DNA of 64,000 nucleotides from Heyndrickxia sporothermodurans (GCA_016756695.1 CP066701.1:1888001-1952000); one strand, 5' to 3'. Shown: positions 1-8,127, counted from the stretch's first letter. The notes: generated by a model not told the origin, from the sequence alone. A program made the numbers and translations.

Positions 1-129
1 CATTGCATAGGCAACACCTGTTGCTCCAAACACTGTTAGTAGTGACCCAAGAAATAAAAAACCCGCTAATAGTGCAATTAAGAAATGCTTTTTTGATGTT
101 TTCCCCTGTAAGACCATTGCCTCATTCAT
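1..129 (-). CDS. Membrane or secreted protein, N-terminal part only
   Basis: The first 43 codons of a gene that leaves the window on the left. The start is the ATG at 129, preceded on the minus strand by an AGGGGTGAAG-type ribosome binding site. The protein opens with a short polar stretch containing KTSKKH, then a hydrophobic segment of about 25 residues ending in TGVAYAM. This is either a signal peptide or a first transmembrane helix. It is transcribed away from the LuxR-type gene at 462, and a cre site lies in the shared region. I do not recognise the family from so little sequence. Confidence 0.6.
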   Translation of the reverse strand, partial: MNEAMVLQGKTSKKHFLIALLAGFLFLGSLLTVFGATGVAYAM

Positions 130-203
130 TTAGATCTTCACCCCTTCTTCGTGTTTAACGTATTAACTGGATAATCAGGTCTCTGTTTTGGCAAACACCC
201 CCT

Positions 204-218
204 TTGCAAGCGGTTTCA
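204..218. promoter_or_regulatory. cre site (CcpA operator)
   Basis: TTGCAAGCGGTTTCA fits the Bacillus cre consensus WTGNAANCGNWNNCW at every fixed position. It lies 75 bp upstream of the minus-strand gene start at 129 and about 245 bp upstream of the LuxR-type gene, so carbon catabolite control of the leftward gene is the likelier reading. The sequence match is seen; the regulation is inferred. Confidence 0.6.
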
Positions 219-461
219 AACCTTTTTTCTTAAATTTTATTCAAAAAAGTGTGAATACTGAATTCCTATATATGTAGGAAAATCAATTTTTCATTCCCTA
301 CAAATGTCGTGTTCCAGTTAATGACAATTTTCGAGAAGTTATGTCAAATTTAATCTAATTTTCGTGTAAGAAAAAGGACTTAAGTAAGGAACGTTATGAT
401 ACTATAAAATATAGACGGAATGTTCAAAAAATATATCGATGCAGGAAAGTAAGGGGAGAGA

Positions 462-1958
462 ATGGTGAATCTCACACTAAATAATCATATGAAACTAGTG
501 TTGAAGAATGGCGTTGAACTTTTATGTGATCATCAAGACCAAATTATTAAAGAATGGGCAGGCATTTTGGAATACATGAAAATTCATCATAAAAAATCTG
601 CGCACGCATTTGAGTTCGCTTTTTCATTCTTTTCTCAATTCCTAAAAATGAGTGAACAAAATATCGACCATTTAATTAGTGATATACGGACCGAGTGGTT
701 TCAACAATTTCATAGACCGCCAGAACCAAATTTATTAATTTTTATTTTGTCACTATTAGAAAATGCTGTACATAAAGTAATTAAATTAAATACGACCCGT
801 TCATTTCATTTGCATCCTTCTGTCCAGTTTTTGTTTTCAAAAATTTGCGAAGAAATGCTTGCATCTACAAAACATGACAAGTTTCATATCGATTCACTAT
901 GTGAACAGATGGTTCGATCAGAGCAATTAGATATTGAATGGATAGCTAGAGTGGAGCATGTGGAAAATGGGTATCAATTAAAAAAAATTACAGGTTTATC
1001 AATGGAAACAAAATTCCAAGTAATAGCATCATCATGGTTCCAAATCACTGAAGAAATATTGCAAAAAACAGGAGGGAAAAAGGGAAGAAGCGATGTTTTT
1101 CCTATCCCTTGGAAAAATGAAACTTTGCTCTTTTGTATCAATAATCATGATGGATCGTCTATCGTTCCGTTTTTGACATATGCAATGCATGTGCTGCAAA
1201 TTGAAGAAGAAAACTATCAAATACATTGGAAAGATGCGGTTATTTTATTTAATGAATGGATAATGCGTTCGAAAAATTTGGATGAGGCAATTAAAAATAT
1301 TGCCTACGGATATGCACATTATTTGCCATTTGAGAGATGTGCAATTTTTCGCTATTCGAACATCGAAGAAAAAGGACAGGGACTCTTCGGCTATCATTTT
1401 AATGATGAAGAAATTCGGAGTATTAAAGAAAATATTGATAATTTTCCTTCATTATATAAAAGTTTAGCACGATTAAATCCTGCAAATGAAGCATTAAAGA
1501 ATTTTCAGCCCATGTATTTTTCACATGCATCGGAGGAATTTCCTTATCGCTATGTTCAAACGTTCCAACTAGAATCCGTGGTTGTTGCACCGATTTATGT
1601 CCCCGCTGATGGTAAGCTTATTGGCGCTGCTTTTTTAGATAGAGGCCCAGGAAAGTTTTTTGATGTTGACAGCAATACATTTGCGGCATTATTAAAATTT
1701 GGTCAAGGTGCAGGAGAACTTTTATCAAAATTTACTGAACCTGAACATTGGCCATCAAAAGATCCATTGCTATCTTCAAGAGAAATTAGTGTGTTGGAAT
1801 TACTTGCGGAAGGAGCCTCCACAACGGAAGCCGCTGAGGCACTTCATTTAAGTGAATATACGGTACGTGATTATGTATCAAATATTATGAAGCGATTAAA
1901 TGCTAGAAATAGAACGGAAGCTGCTGTTAAGGCAATTCGATTAGGAATTATAAAGTAG
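462..1958 (+). CDS. LuxR-family transcriptional regulator with GAF-like domain
   Basis: A 498-residue protein. The C-terminal 60 residues form a clear LuxR/GerE helix-turn-helix: SSREISVLELLAEGAS, then TTEAAEALHLSEYTVRDYVS, then a recognition helix running to KAIRLGIIK. The middle part, about residues 265-420, looks like a GAF-type sensor (AIFRY, VVAPIYVPADGKLIGAAFLD). The first 250 residues are helical and unassigned. The ATG at 462 follows GGGGAGAG at a normal distance. The divergent membrane-protein gene is an obvious candidate target. The ligand is unknown. Confidence 0.85.
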   Translation: MVNLTLNNHMKLVLKNGVELLCDHQDQIIKEWAGILEYMKIHHKKSAHAFEFAFSFFSQFLKMSEQNIDHLISDIRTEWFQQFHRPPEPNLLIFILSLLENAVHKVIKLNTTRSFHLHPSVQFLFSKICEEMLASTKHDKFHIDSLCEQMVRSEQLDIEWIARVEHVENGYQLKKITGLSMETKFQVIASSWFQITEEILQKTGGKKGRSDVFPIPWKNETLLFCINNHDGSSIVPFLTYAMHVLQIEEENYQIHWKDAVILFNEWIMRSKNLDEAIKNIAYGYAHYLPFERCAIFRYSNIEEKGQGLFGYHFNDEEIRSIKENIDNFPSLYKSLARLNPANEALKNFQPMYFSHASEEFPYRYVQTFQLESVVVAPIYVPADGKLIGAAFLDRGPGKFFDVDSNTFAALLKFGQGAGELLSKFTEPEHWPSKDPLLSSREISVLELLAEGASTTEAAEALHLSEYTVRDYVSNIMKRLNARNRTEAAVKAIRLGIIK

Positions 1959-1963
1959 AAGTT

Positions 1964-1993
1964 AAAAACTCATCAATTTTGGTGAGTTTTTTT
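1964..1993 (+). terminator. Intrinsic terminator of the LuxR-type gene
   Basis: An ACTCATCA/TGGTGAGT stem with an ATTT loop is followed by a run of T, directly after the stop codon at 1958. Confidence 0.75.
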
Positions 1994-2054
1994 GTGCAGG
2001 GGTGCCTTATTTTCCCTTTCATTTATATATATAAGGTGAAAGGAGGTGAGGCAC

Positions 2055-2273
2055 ATGGCAGATATCCTTTTAAAGGGTTCAAGTTTAAGACTTGTATTTA
2101 ATAACGGTGTAGATGATAATGGCAAGCCGGTGTTTAAAACAAAAACATTCAATAATATCCGTCTGGAGGCAACGCCGGAGGAAATGTTGAAGGTCGCACA
2201 AGCAATTGACTCATTATCACAAAAAGACTTATTTAATGTAGAGCGAAACGATAGCTCTGATGTAAAGGCGTAA
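2055..2273 (+). CDS. DUF1659 family small protein
   Basis: A 72-residue protein beginning MADILLKGSSLRLVF. The ATG at 2055 is chosen because AAAGGAGGTGAG (2038-2049) is its ribosome binding site and would overlap the upstream GTG at 2046. Composition and pattern (an opening beta segment, GVDDNGKPV, KTKTFNNI, then EEMLKVAQAIDSL) fit the DUF1659 family. In Bacillaceae that family commonly sits next to DUF2922 and YvrJ genes, as here. Function is unknown. It is soluble, with no signal peptide or membrane helix. Confidence 0.75.
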   Translation: MADILLKGSSLRLVFNNGVDDNGKPVFKTKTFNNIRLEATPEEMLKVAQAIDSLSQKDLFNVERNDSSDVKA

Positions 2274-2335
2274 GTTATTTTAACAGGTAAGAAAGTATAA
2301 ATTTTGCAGAATTAATCTTTCTAATAAATATCTGC

Positions 2336-2445
2336 TTTGTCTAGCTCCAGCGCCTATCGACTAGAAAACTTCAGAACTTTTCCCTACGATAAGTCAAAGT
2401 CCCTTCAGTTTTTACGTCGATGAGCAAGGCGCTTGCGCTTTTCTT
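2336..2445. repeat. Bacillaceae-type intergenic repeat (TCTAGCTCCAGCGCC...GGCGCTTGCGC)
   Basis: The segment begins GTCTAGCTCCAGCGCC and ends AAGGCGCTTGCGCTTTTC, so its ends pair through AGCGCC/GGCGCT. Dispersed elements with these signature ends are common between genes in many Bacillus-group genomes. Here it splits the DUF1659 and DUF2922 genes. I see only one copy in this window. Confidence 0.55.
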
Positions 2446-2472
2446 ATAATTCATTGCTAAGGAGGTGAAAAG

Positions 2473-2688
2473 ATGAAAACATTGGAGCTTCAATTTACTA
2501 CATCCGAAAATAAAACAGCTCGAATTTCCATCGAGGAGCCAATCGAACCGGTGGATACGAACAAAGTAAAAGCAGCGATGGAAGAAATTATTGCATCAAA
2601 CGTGTTCATTAGTTCAACTGGCTCCGCCTATACCGAAATAAAAGGTGTAAGGCTGATCGAAAATAATGTAACAGAGTATAATCTATAA
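2473..2688 (+). CDS. DUF2922 family small protein
   Basis: A 71-residue protein opening MKTLELQFTTSENKTARISI, with a central acidic-proline stretch EEPIEPVDTNKVKAAM and a closing KGVRLIENNVTEYNL. This pattern is typical of DUF2922. The start follows AAGGAGGTG at ideal spacing. It is the middle member of the DUF1659-DUF2922-YvrJ cassette. Its own terminator follows, so it can be transcribed independently of yvrJ. Function is unknown. Confidence 0.75.
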   Translation: MKTLELQFTTSENKTARISIEEPIEPVDTNKVKAAMEEIIASNVFISSTGSAYTEIKGVRLIENNVTEYNL

Positions 2689-2710
2689 CAATCTTTAGTT
2701 TTCATATAAG

Positions 2711-2748
2711 GGAAAGGCCTGAATTCCGCTAGGACAGGCCTTTCGTGT
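2711..2748 (+). terminator. Terminator after DUF2922 gene
   Basis: GAAAGGCCTG pairs with CAGGCCTTTC (10 bp) around a short loop, 25 bp after the stop codon. The T tract behind it is short and broken, so strength is uncertain. Confidence 0.55.
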
Positions 2749-2780
2749 TTCACAATTAATGTAATGGAGGAGGGAAGAAA

Positions 2781-2924
2781 ATGGATCAGCTATTACCCTT
2801 CATTAGTGAAGTCGGCTTTCCTATTATTGTTACGCTGTACCTACTCTATCGTATTGAAACGAAATTAGATGCAGTTGTACAATCAATCGTAAGCTTGCCC
2901 GAGCGTTTGAAGAGAATAGAGTAG
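2781..2924 (+). CDS. YvrJ family protein
   Basis: A 47-residue protein starting MDQLLPFISEVGFPIIVTLY. It has one membrane helix (about residues 5-23, VGFPIIVTLYLLYRI) followed by an amphipathic tail with KLDAVVQSIVSLPERL. This is the standard YvrJ layout. The start follows a GGAGGAGGG site at 2766-2774. In B. subtilis yvrJ lies beside the sigO/rsoA genes; no sigma-factor gene is visible here, only the DUF1659/DUF2922 partners. Confidence 0.75.
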   Translation: MDQLLPFISEVGFPIIVTLYLLYRIETKLDAVVQSIVSLPERLKRIE

Positions 2925-2928
2925 AGAA

Positions 2929-2968
2929 AAAAGCTTGAGAGGGAAAAGACAACCTTTCAAGCTTTTCT
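2929..2968 (+). terminator. Terminator after yvrJ-like gene
   Basis: AAAAGCTTGAGAGG pairs with CCTTTCAAGCTTTT (14 bp, one G-U), just after the stop codon at 2924. Confidence 0.7.
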
Positions 2969-3117
2969 GCTATAGTTTACCGCGTTTTTGAATTAATTTT
3001 TTATTGGTATAAAGGAAAGTTTAGATTTACGAAAAAAAATGAAATTTTAAGAAGGATTTTCTTTTATTTTTATTGAATATTATAAATGTTAATAAAATTT
3101 AAAAGACTGGAGTGCTT

Positions 3118-4389
3118 ATGGTGACTTACATACTAGTGAAAAACGGAACGCTTATTGATGGAAACGGCGGGCAACCCATTCAAAATGCTGCAGTACTAAT
3201 TAAAGAGAATAAAATTGTGCAAGTAGGAAAGCTTGAAGATATTAATCTCCCTAATGAAGAAGTAGACGTAGTTGATGCGGAAAATGGATACATTCTTCCG
3301 GGCTTAATTGATACACATGTTCATTTAATGATGGAATTCACAGATATAAGGAAGTCTTTAGCTACACCGTTCGCATATAAATTTTATCAAGCAATTGGAT
3401 ACATGAAAAAGACCATTGATGCAGGGGTAACTACTGTTCGTGATGCAGGATTTACGGATTTAGGAGTGAAACAGGCGGTGGAGGACGGGCTTGTACTTGG
3501 CCCTCGTATGCAAGTAAGCATCAATCCACTGACGATTACGGGTGGTCATGGGGATAACTGGACCCGCTCAGGAATTGATACGACTAGTCCTTCTTACCCT
3601 GGAATGCCAAGCGGATTTTGTGATGGGCCGGAACAAGTTCGTCAAAAGGTAAGAGAAATGCTGCGAGCGGGTGCGGATATTATTAAAGTTCATGCAACAG
3701 GTGGGGTAATGAGCCCAACAGACCATCCGGAGTTTACGCAATTTTCGCAAGAAGAACTAAGGATTATCGTTGAAGAGGCGAGATTCCGCCGTGGCATTAA
3801 AGTAATGGCTCATGCACAAGGTGCAGAAGGGATTAAGAATGCTGTTCGTGCTGGGATTCATTCCATCGAGCATGGGATTTACCTGGACGATGAAGCGATT
3901 GAGTTAATGTTGAAGCATGGTACATATTTAGTACCAACATTACTAGCACCAGTAGCGGTATTAGAGCAAGGGAAAAATAGCGACAATATGCCGGAACATG
4001 CCATTCAAAAATCATTAGAAGTGATAGATATTCACCATGAAAGTGTCTCGAAGGCTTTCAAAGCTGGTGTGAAAATTGCAATGGGTACTGATGCAGGGGT
4101 GATGCCACACGGAAGCAATCTTCGTGAATTAAATCTAATGTGCAGCATTGGTATGAGTCCGATGGAATCAATCGTTGCCACGACAAAAGTAGCTGCAGAA
4201 TGCCTTGGCTGGGAAGACAAGCTCGGTACAGTTGAGGAAGGAAAACTAGCAGACCTTGTCATTACAAAAGTGGACCCACTTGCAAATATTTCATCACTTG
4301 AAGATCAAACGAATATTGTTGCTGTTATGAAAGATGGACAAATAGTAAAAGATCTAAGAGTGGGGACATCGAATTTAGTTACTCAATAA
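3118..4389 (+). CDS. Metal-dependent amidohydrolase (imidazolonepropionase-like)
   Basis: A 423-residue cytosolic hydrolase of the amidohydrolase superfamily. Metal-site motifs appear in order: IDTHVHL near residue 66, a lysine in IIKVHATGG, histidines in VMAHAQG and SIEHGIYLDD, and the catalytic aspartate in AMGTDAGVMPHG. The C-terminus closes the beta-sandwich with GKLADLVITKVDP. It resembles the prolidase/imidazolonepropionase-like group that hydrolyses dipeptides or cyclic amides; the substrate cannot be told. The start may be ATG 3118 or GTG 3121, since the GGAGTG site at 3109 is close. It is monocistronic, with its own terminator. Confidence 0.85.
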   Translation: MVTYILVKNGTLIDGNGGQPIQNAAVLIKENKIVQVGKLEDINLPNEEVDVVDAENGYILPGLIDTHVHLMMEFTDIRKSLATPFAYKFYQAIGYMKKTIDAGVTTVRDAGFTDLGVKQAVEDGLVLGPRMQVSINPLTITGGHGDNWTRSGIDTTSPSYPGMPSGFCDGPEQVRQKVREMLRAGADIIKVHATGGVMSPTDHPEFTQFSQEELRIIVEEARFRRGIKVMAHAQGAEGIKNAVRAGIHSIEHGIYLDDEAIELMLKHGTYLVPTLLAPVAVLEQGKNSDNMPEHAIQKSLEVIDIHHESVSKAFKAGVKIAMGTDAGVMPHGSNLRELNLMCSIGMSPMESIVATTKVAAECLGWEDKLGTVEEGKLADLVITKVDPLANISSLEDQTNIVAVMKDGQIVKDLRVGTSNLVTQ

Positions 4390-4415
4390 TTTTAAAATCA
4401 ATTTTACTTATGAGA

Positions 4416-4447
4416 GGTCCTTTATTATTATAAAGGGCTTTTTCTTT
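4416..4447 (+). terminator. Terminator after amidohydrolase gene
   Basis: A CCTTTAT/ATAAAGG stem with a short loop is followed by CTTTTTCTTT, 26 bp after the stop codon. Confidence 0.7.
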
Positions 4448-4636
4448 ACTAAAGACCGCACCTGGATCATGGGCTGCATCCAATGTCATACTACCGAAAA
4501 ATGCATTTCCTGCTTCGGCAATGAATTTGATATTTAGTAAATCTGGTTATCCAAGTCGCAGGAGCAAACCAGCTGCGGGTAACACAGCAATCGGAAGCAT
4601 AAGTGATTTACCGATTTTCTGTAAAAATGAAAGCAT
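4445..4636 (-). pseudogene. Remnant of a PTS sugar-specific EIIC (NagE/PtsG type)
   Basis: On the minus strand an ATG at 4636 behind AGGAGGGGC opens MLSFLQKIGKSLMLPIAVLP, then AAGLLLRLG, an in-frame TAA, and PDLLNIKFIAEAGNAFFGS. This is unmistakably the first 50 residues of an N-acetylglucosamine/glucose-type PTS EIIC, where Q normally stands at the stop position (CAA to TAA fits a single change). After GNAFFGS the similarity ends and the remaining 400-600 residues are missing. It is a dead fragment left by a deletion. The intact ribosome binding site suggests it may still be transcribed. Confidence 0.8.
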
Positions 4637-4744
4637 AACGCCCCTCCTAAAAATAAAGCTAATTACTATTTTAGAATAGTATAAAGTTATTAAGATGTAT
4701 AGACCAATTATGTGTCATAAATTATTTCGATATAATTTAAAAAA

Positions 4745-4779
4745 TAAAAAAATGGGAGCTAATCTTTCTTAGGCTCCCG
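4745..4779 (-). terminator. Terminator overlapping the 3' end of the small gene at 4759
   Basis: Read on the minus strand, GGGAGCCTAA pairs with TTAGCTCCC and a run of T follows. The stop codon of the 57-residue gene lies inside the hairpin. Confidence 0.6.
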
Positions 4780-4932
4780 TTTATCCATTTCTTGAATAAT
4801 ATCGATCAAGTCTCCTATTGCACGTTCTCGTATATAATCATGATTGTCTTCTAATTGAACTGCCACACTAATTAACATTCTTTTAATATATGTCCAGTCT
4901 TCTTTAAAGGATAGAAAATCGATATTTTCCAT
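4759..4932 (-). CDS. Small hypothetical protein, 57 aa
   Basis: The ATG at 4932 follows AAAAGGAGGA at good spacing and opens MENIDFLSFKEDWTYIKRML, followed by a helical, acidic sequence ending MDKREPKKD. There is no signal peptide or membrane segment. The strong ribosome binding site and the terminator around its stop codon make a real gene likely. I do not recognise a family. Confidence 0.65.
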   Translation of the reverse strand: MENIDFLSFKEDWTYIKRMLISVAVQLEDNHDYIRERAIGDLIDIIQEMDKREPKKD

Positions 4933-5031
4933 TGAGGATTCCTCCTTTTATATGTACGTAATTAATGATAATTTAACCGAAATACTGGTTGATTATTCCA
5001 CTAAAAAATATGAGAAGTGTGAGTATTTCAT

Positions 5032-5061
5032 TTGTCATACGATCAGGGTTTACTATATAAT
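5032..5061 (+). promoter_or_regulatory. SigA-type promoter of tRNA-Ser
   Basis: TTGTCA (5032-5037) and TATAAT (5056-5061) are separated by 18 bp, 11 bp ahead of the mature tRNA 5' end. Confidence 0.6.
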
Positions 5062-5072
5062 AAAAGTAAATT

Positions 5073-5162
5073 GGAGAAGTACCCAAGAGGCTGAAGGGGA
5101 CGCACTCGAAATGCGTTAGGGGTTAACAGCCCGCGTGGGTTCAAATCCCACCTTCTCCGCCA
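5073..5162 (+). tRNA. tRNA-Ser (anticodon CGA)
   Basis: A 90-nt class II tRNA. The acceptor stem GGAGAAG pairs with CTTCTCC (5152-5158), with discriminator G and encoded CCA at 5160-5162. The anticodon stem ACGCA/TGCGT encloses the loop CTCGAAA, so the anticodon is CGA, reading UCG. A long variable arm and the T-loop GGTTCAAATCC are present. It stands alone rather than in an rRNA-linked tRNA cluster. Confidence 0.95.
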
Positions 5163-5726
5163 TAATGATTACAATATAAATAGTTGAAATTGTGACCTCA
5201 ACTCTAGGTTTTCGTAAAATGAAGGCTTATGTTTGAACAAAATATGAATTAGTAATTAGTTTTGAGTAAAGTTGTATAAGTTTATAGAAAAGGGCAATCG
5301 AATTGAACTCATTCGAATGCCCTTTTTCTCACTTTATTAAGTCAGTATATTAAAAAAGGTCGGCAAATGCCTCTTCCTGTAACGATCTCTATTTCTAATA
5401 TCTTATTATATGAAATAATAAAATCTTTTTTATAAGTTATTAAAAACTTAAATCCCTAATCTGGTGAATATATAACATTACGACAACTTTTATGAAAAAA
5501 AGCCTCTGGACTAATCTTAGAGGTTTCTATTATGTATGCCTGTATATTTAGTTAAGTATAAAATTAGCGCTTCTGTTGGATGAGTTTAGAAAAAAGTATA
5601 TGTTAGTCCAAGCAGATTTTTATATGAATCATAAAAATATATAGAGTAGGTATATACATCATAATTGGATTTAACATTACGTTAATTGTAGTTCATTTTT
5701 GTATTTACAATAATTCTTAAACGGCC
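5163..5726. other. Intergenic stretch with two hairpins
   Basis: I see no supported gene here. A strong hairpin at 5291-5328 is listed as the tRNA terminator. A weaker one at 5500-5527 (CCTCT/AGAGG) is followed by TTTC. The rest is AT-rich and without recognisable sites. Confidence 0.5.
5291..5328 (+). terminator. Terminator downstream of tRNA-Ser
   Basis: AGGGCAATCGAAT pairs with ATTCGAATGCCCT with one mismatch, then TTTTCT. It lies about 130 bp beyond the tRNA 3' end. Confidence 0.6.
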
Positions 5727-6112
5727 TTAGCTACTTGGACTAGTATTGCCACTATATTTATGTGAATGAGGGTGGGAGCCGTTAACTGTGGTTACGCCAT
5801 GAAATTTATGGTAATGGCCTCCATCGGGCAAGGCAATTGCCGGTCCTGTGACACCTCGAATTTCATGTTTATGTCCATCATCAAAGGATGTAACTGTAAA
5901 GTATTCATGTGTATGAGGAACTCCACTTGGAGCAGGTTTAGTTGTACCTGCATATCTATCTCATGTCCAACGTTAAAAGAAGTCACACCGGAAAAATGAT
6001 GTTTATGAAGAGGCCTCCCATCCCACGAAGTAAGATATAAAACATGTGAATGCTCAGAATCCAAATTAGAATTAGGTGAATGAAAAATTAAACCTGTAAT
6101 CGGAATATCCAT
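5727..6112 (-). pseudogene. ymaF: YmaF family protein, frameshifted
   Basis: The ATG at 6112 (GGTGGAG site) opens MDIPITGLIFHS, then HSHVLYLTSWDGRPLHKHHF and SGVTSFNVGHEI, a YmaF N-terminus. Near 5945-5953 the frame must shift to continue GTTKPAPSGVPHTHEYFTVT and SFDDGHKHEIRGVTGPAIAL, then the closing His-rich repeats GGHYHKFHGVTTVNGSHPHS to the stop at 5727. The unshifted frame loses every histidine repeat. The full protein would be about 128 residues of His-rich repeats. YmaF is a spore-former protein of unknown role. The lesion could be real or a base-calling error. Confidence 0.8.
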
Positions 6113-6256
6113 TAAGCTACTCCACCTTCCCTTGATTTGTAAAGCTGTGGAAAATTCATTGGATTCATTTTTCCACTTCCTATCTTTTTGTGTTAAACAA
6201 AAGGACAGAAGCAGCTGTCCTTTTAGAGGGAAGTTCACTTCATATTTATTCACTCA

Positions 6257-6376
6257 TTATGACCAAAAAGAAGTTCCTACAATGATAAGCAAAATAAACA
6301 ACACAACGATTAAAACGAAGGAGCTACCACCATAAGATGTTCCCCCATAGCTATAACCACCGTAACCATAAGACAT
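6257..6376 (-). CDS. YjcZ family sporulation miniprotein, 39 aa
   Basis: The ATG at 6376 follows AGGGGGTGA. The protein opens with a Gly/Tyr-rich head, [18 protein letters not shown], and ends with the hydrophobic segment [20 protein letters not shown] typical of the YjcZ/YjcZ-like sporulation family. It is first of a pair with the gene at 6424. The second pair, at 17556 and 17676, carries nearly the same helix. Confidence 0.9.
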   Translation of the reverse strand: MSYGYGGYSYGGTSYGGSSFVLIVVLFILLIIVGTSFWS

Positions 6377-6423
6377 TTATTAGTCACCCCCTAGTTCTAT
6401 TAATATTAATTGCACTTAAGACA

Positions 6424-6516
6424 TTAATAACCGCCTCCAGAGAAAGAAGTTCCTACAATGATAAGGAGGATGAACAATACTACGATTAAAGCAAATCCCA
6501 TACCAGTGCCTCCCAT
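6424..6516 (-). CDS. YjcZ family sporulation miniprotein, 30 aa
   Basis: The ATG at 6516 follows AGGAGGTGT. The 30 residues are a very short head, MGGTGM, the hydrophobic block [19 protein letters not shown] and a SGGGY tail. It lies upstream of, and is probably co-transcribed with, the YjcZ gene at 6257. Its membrane helix is almost identical to that of the other three copies. Confidence 0.9.
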   Translation of the reverse strand: MGGTGMGFALIVVLFILLIIVGTSFSGGGY

Positions 6517-6655
6517 TTTGAACACCTCCTACTCTTAAAATGGATACTATATCTATCCACTATTACATTATGTAAATCTTAATTTTAAGGAATGGACAAA
6601 CATATAGAAAAATAGAAAATCCATGTTTGTCTAATAGATTTAAATCCTATGAGAA

Positions 6656-6865
6656 AAAGAGGTTGGGACAAAACCCACCTCTGAGATGAAAAAGCCGGTG
6701 AAATTTTACGACAAGTAAATTTTCACCGGCTTTAATTATTTTTTGAATAAAAATAAGGACCACTTCTGATAAAATTAAGTCACCACAACAAAATTATACA
6801 GAAAGAAGGATCCTTAAGTTTAAAAATTATACCATATTTGAAGCTAGTTATGTCCCAGCCCCTTT
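6656..6865. mobile_element. IS1182-type MITE with internal hairpin
   Basis: A 210-bp element bounded by imperfect inverted repeats: AAAAGAGGTTGGGACAAAAC on the left and GTTATGTCCCAGCCCCTTTA on the right. Inside, 6811-6846 still reads KFKNYTIFEA in one frame, which resembles the MFKNYN start of IS1182 transposases, so this looks like an internally deleted derivative. A near-perfect 19-bp stem at 6691-6734 (AAAGCCGGTGAAATTTTAC and its partner) is followed by T-rich DNA and could terminate transcription. No target duplication is obvious. Confidence 0.65.
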
Positions 6866-7012
6866 AAACATTATTTTGAATTTCCTTTTTCATTTCAATT
6901 ACAATAAATAATCGCTCTTCTCTACAATTTGGAGACCACTATTCAGTTTTATTAAATTTCCATAACGTTATTAAGCATCATAGGTAGATAGGTGTACATT
7001 GATTGATTAAAA

Positions 7013-7453
7013 TCAGTCCGATCCGATTCTTAAGTTCGTCTCAATTTTAGAAAAAATGAAATGTGTTACCGTATGAGCATAAGGATTTACATCATCAATA
7101 AATTCTTCTGCTTTAGCAAATGTCTCGAATTGCATTTTAAGCATATAGCAAGCATTTCCAGCAATTCGGTAACAAAACTCTACATTTGAAAGACCCTCAA
7201 TATATTTCTTAAAAGATTGATAATCGCCATTTTTGATAGTTGCTTCTATAATGCATTGAATAGGGAGCCCTAGTTTACCGTAGTCAACCTCTAATGTATA
7301 TCTCTTTATTACTCCAAATGATTCCATTCGCCTTACCCGCTCTGTTACAGATGGGGAAGATAAATTAATTCTTCTTCCAAGTTCACTCATCGATAATCGA
7401 CTATTTTTGCTTAATTCATCAATAATTTTCTTATCAATTGTATCAATTTGCAT
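7013..7453 (-). CDS. Lrp/AsnC family transcriptional regulator
   Basis: 146 residues. An N-terminal winged helix-turn-helix (MQIDTIDKKIIDELSKNSRL, then SMSELGRRINLSSPSVTERV) is followed by an RAM/Lrp effector domain (VIKRYTLEVDYGKLG, NVEFCYRIAGNACYMLK). This is the full length of the single-HTH Lrp family. It is divergent from the AhpD-like gene at 7575 across 120 bp, so autoregulation and control of that neighbour are likely. The effector, usually an amino acid, is not known. Confidence 0.9.
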   Translation of the reverse strand: MQIDTIDKKIIDELSKNSRLSMSELGRRINLSSPSVTERVRRMESFGVIKRYTLEVDYGKLGLPIQCIIEATIKNGDYQSFKKYIEGLSNVEFCYRIAGNACYMLKMQFETFAKAEEFIDDVNPYAHTVTHFIFSKIETNLRIGSD

Positions 7454-7574
7454 TTTTAATAAAATCCTCCAATTTGCATTAGTTTTTAAAAGAATATATG
7501 TAAAATGAATGTAATATTTAATGTGATTATTTAAAGTTATTCGGTAAAGTTAATACTACAAGGAGGTAGTAATG

Positions 7575-7991
7575 ATGGCAAGAATTAATGAATCTGAATT
7601 TGGAGAGACACCTTTTCAAAGACTTTTAGGCCATAATATAGATATCTTAAATGGATGGAATCAATTAGGGGAAGTGCTGGGAAAAGATATGAATCTATCA
7701 TCTCAACTAAAGGAACAAGTTAGGAGAACGTTAGCGCATAGTAATGGTTGTGAGTATTGCAAGGCAAAAGGAAAACCTGAACCTCATTTGTTCGATGAAA
7801 AAATATCTATTGCAGTAGGTTTTGCTGAGGTTTTTATAAAACAAAAAGGGGATATATCAGATGCTCAATTTGATATATTGAGAGGGTATTTTTCGGAAGC
7901 AGAAATTAGTGAGCTACTTTCGTTTATTACTTTTACTACCGCTTCCCAGTATTTTGGAGCCATTATGAAATTAGAATCTATGACAACATAA
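7575..7991 (+). CDS. Carboxymuconolactone decarboxylase/AhpD-like protein
   Basis: 138 residues. The AhpD-fold signature is in the helix with NGCEYCKAKGKP near residue 58, a CxxC pair as in AhpD peroxidase-like proteins. The pattern GFAEVFIKQKGDISDAQF then SEAEISELLSFITF closes the domain. AGGAGGT at 7561 is better spaced to ATG 7575 than to ATG 7572. It faces the Lrp regulator. Probable redox or peroxidase-related activity is inferred from the CxxC; the substrate is unknown. Confidence 0.75.
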   Translation: MARINESEFGETPFQRLLGHNIDILNGWNQLGEVLGKDMNLSSQLKEQVRRTLAHSNGCEYCKAKGKPEPHLFDEKISIAVGFAEVFIKQKGDISDAQFDILRGYFSEAEISELLSFITFTTASQYFGAIMKLESMTT

Positions 7992-8127
7992 TAATATTGC
8001 TACACCTGTTATGTTTAGTAGGACAGGTTGGGGAGGAAGTCCATTTTTCTTGTGTAACTAACAGGAAAAGTTTGTTACATTTAATATATTTTACAAAGAA
8101 AAATTCGTATCATTCAGCAGGCACAAT

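Noticed and set aside
5766-5999. Plus-strand open frame opposite ymaF
   Set aside because: It lies wholly opposite the conserved His-repeat coding sequence of ymaF and has no ribosome binding site.
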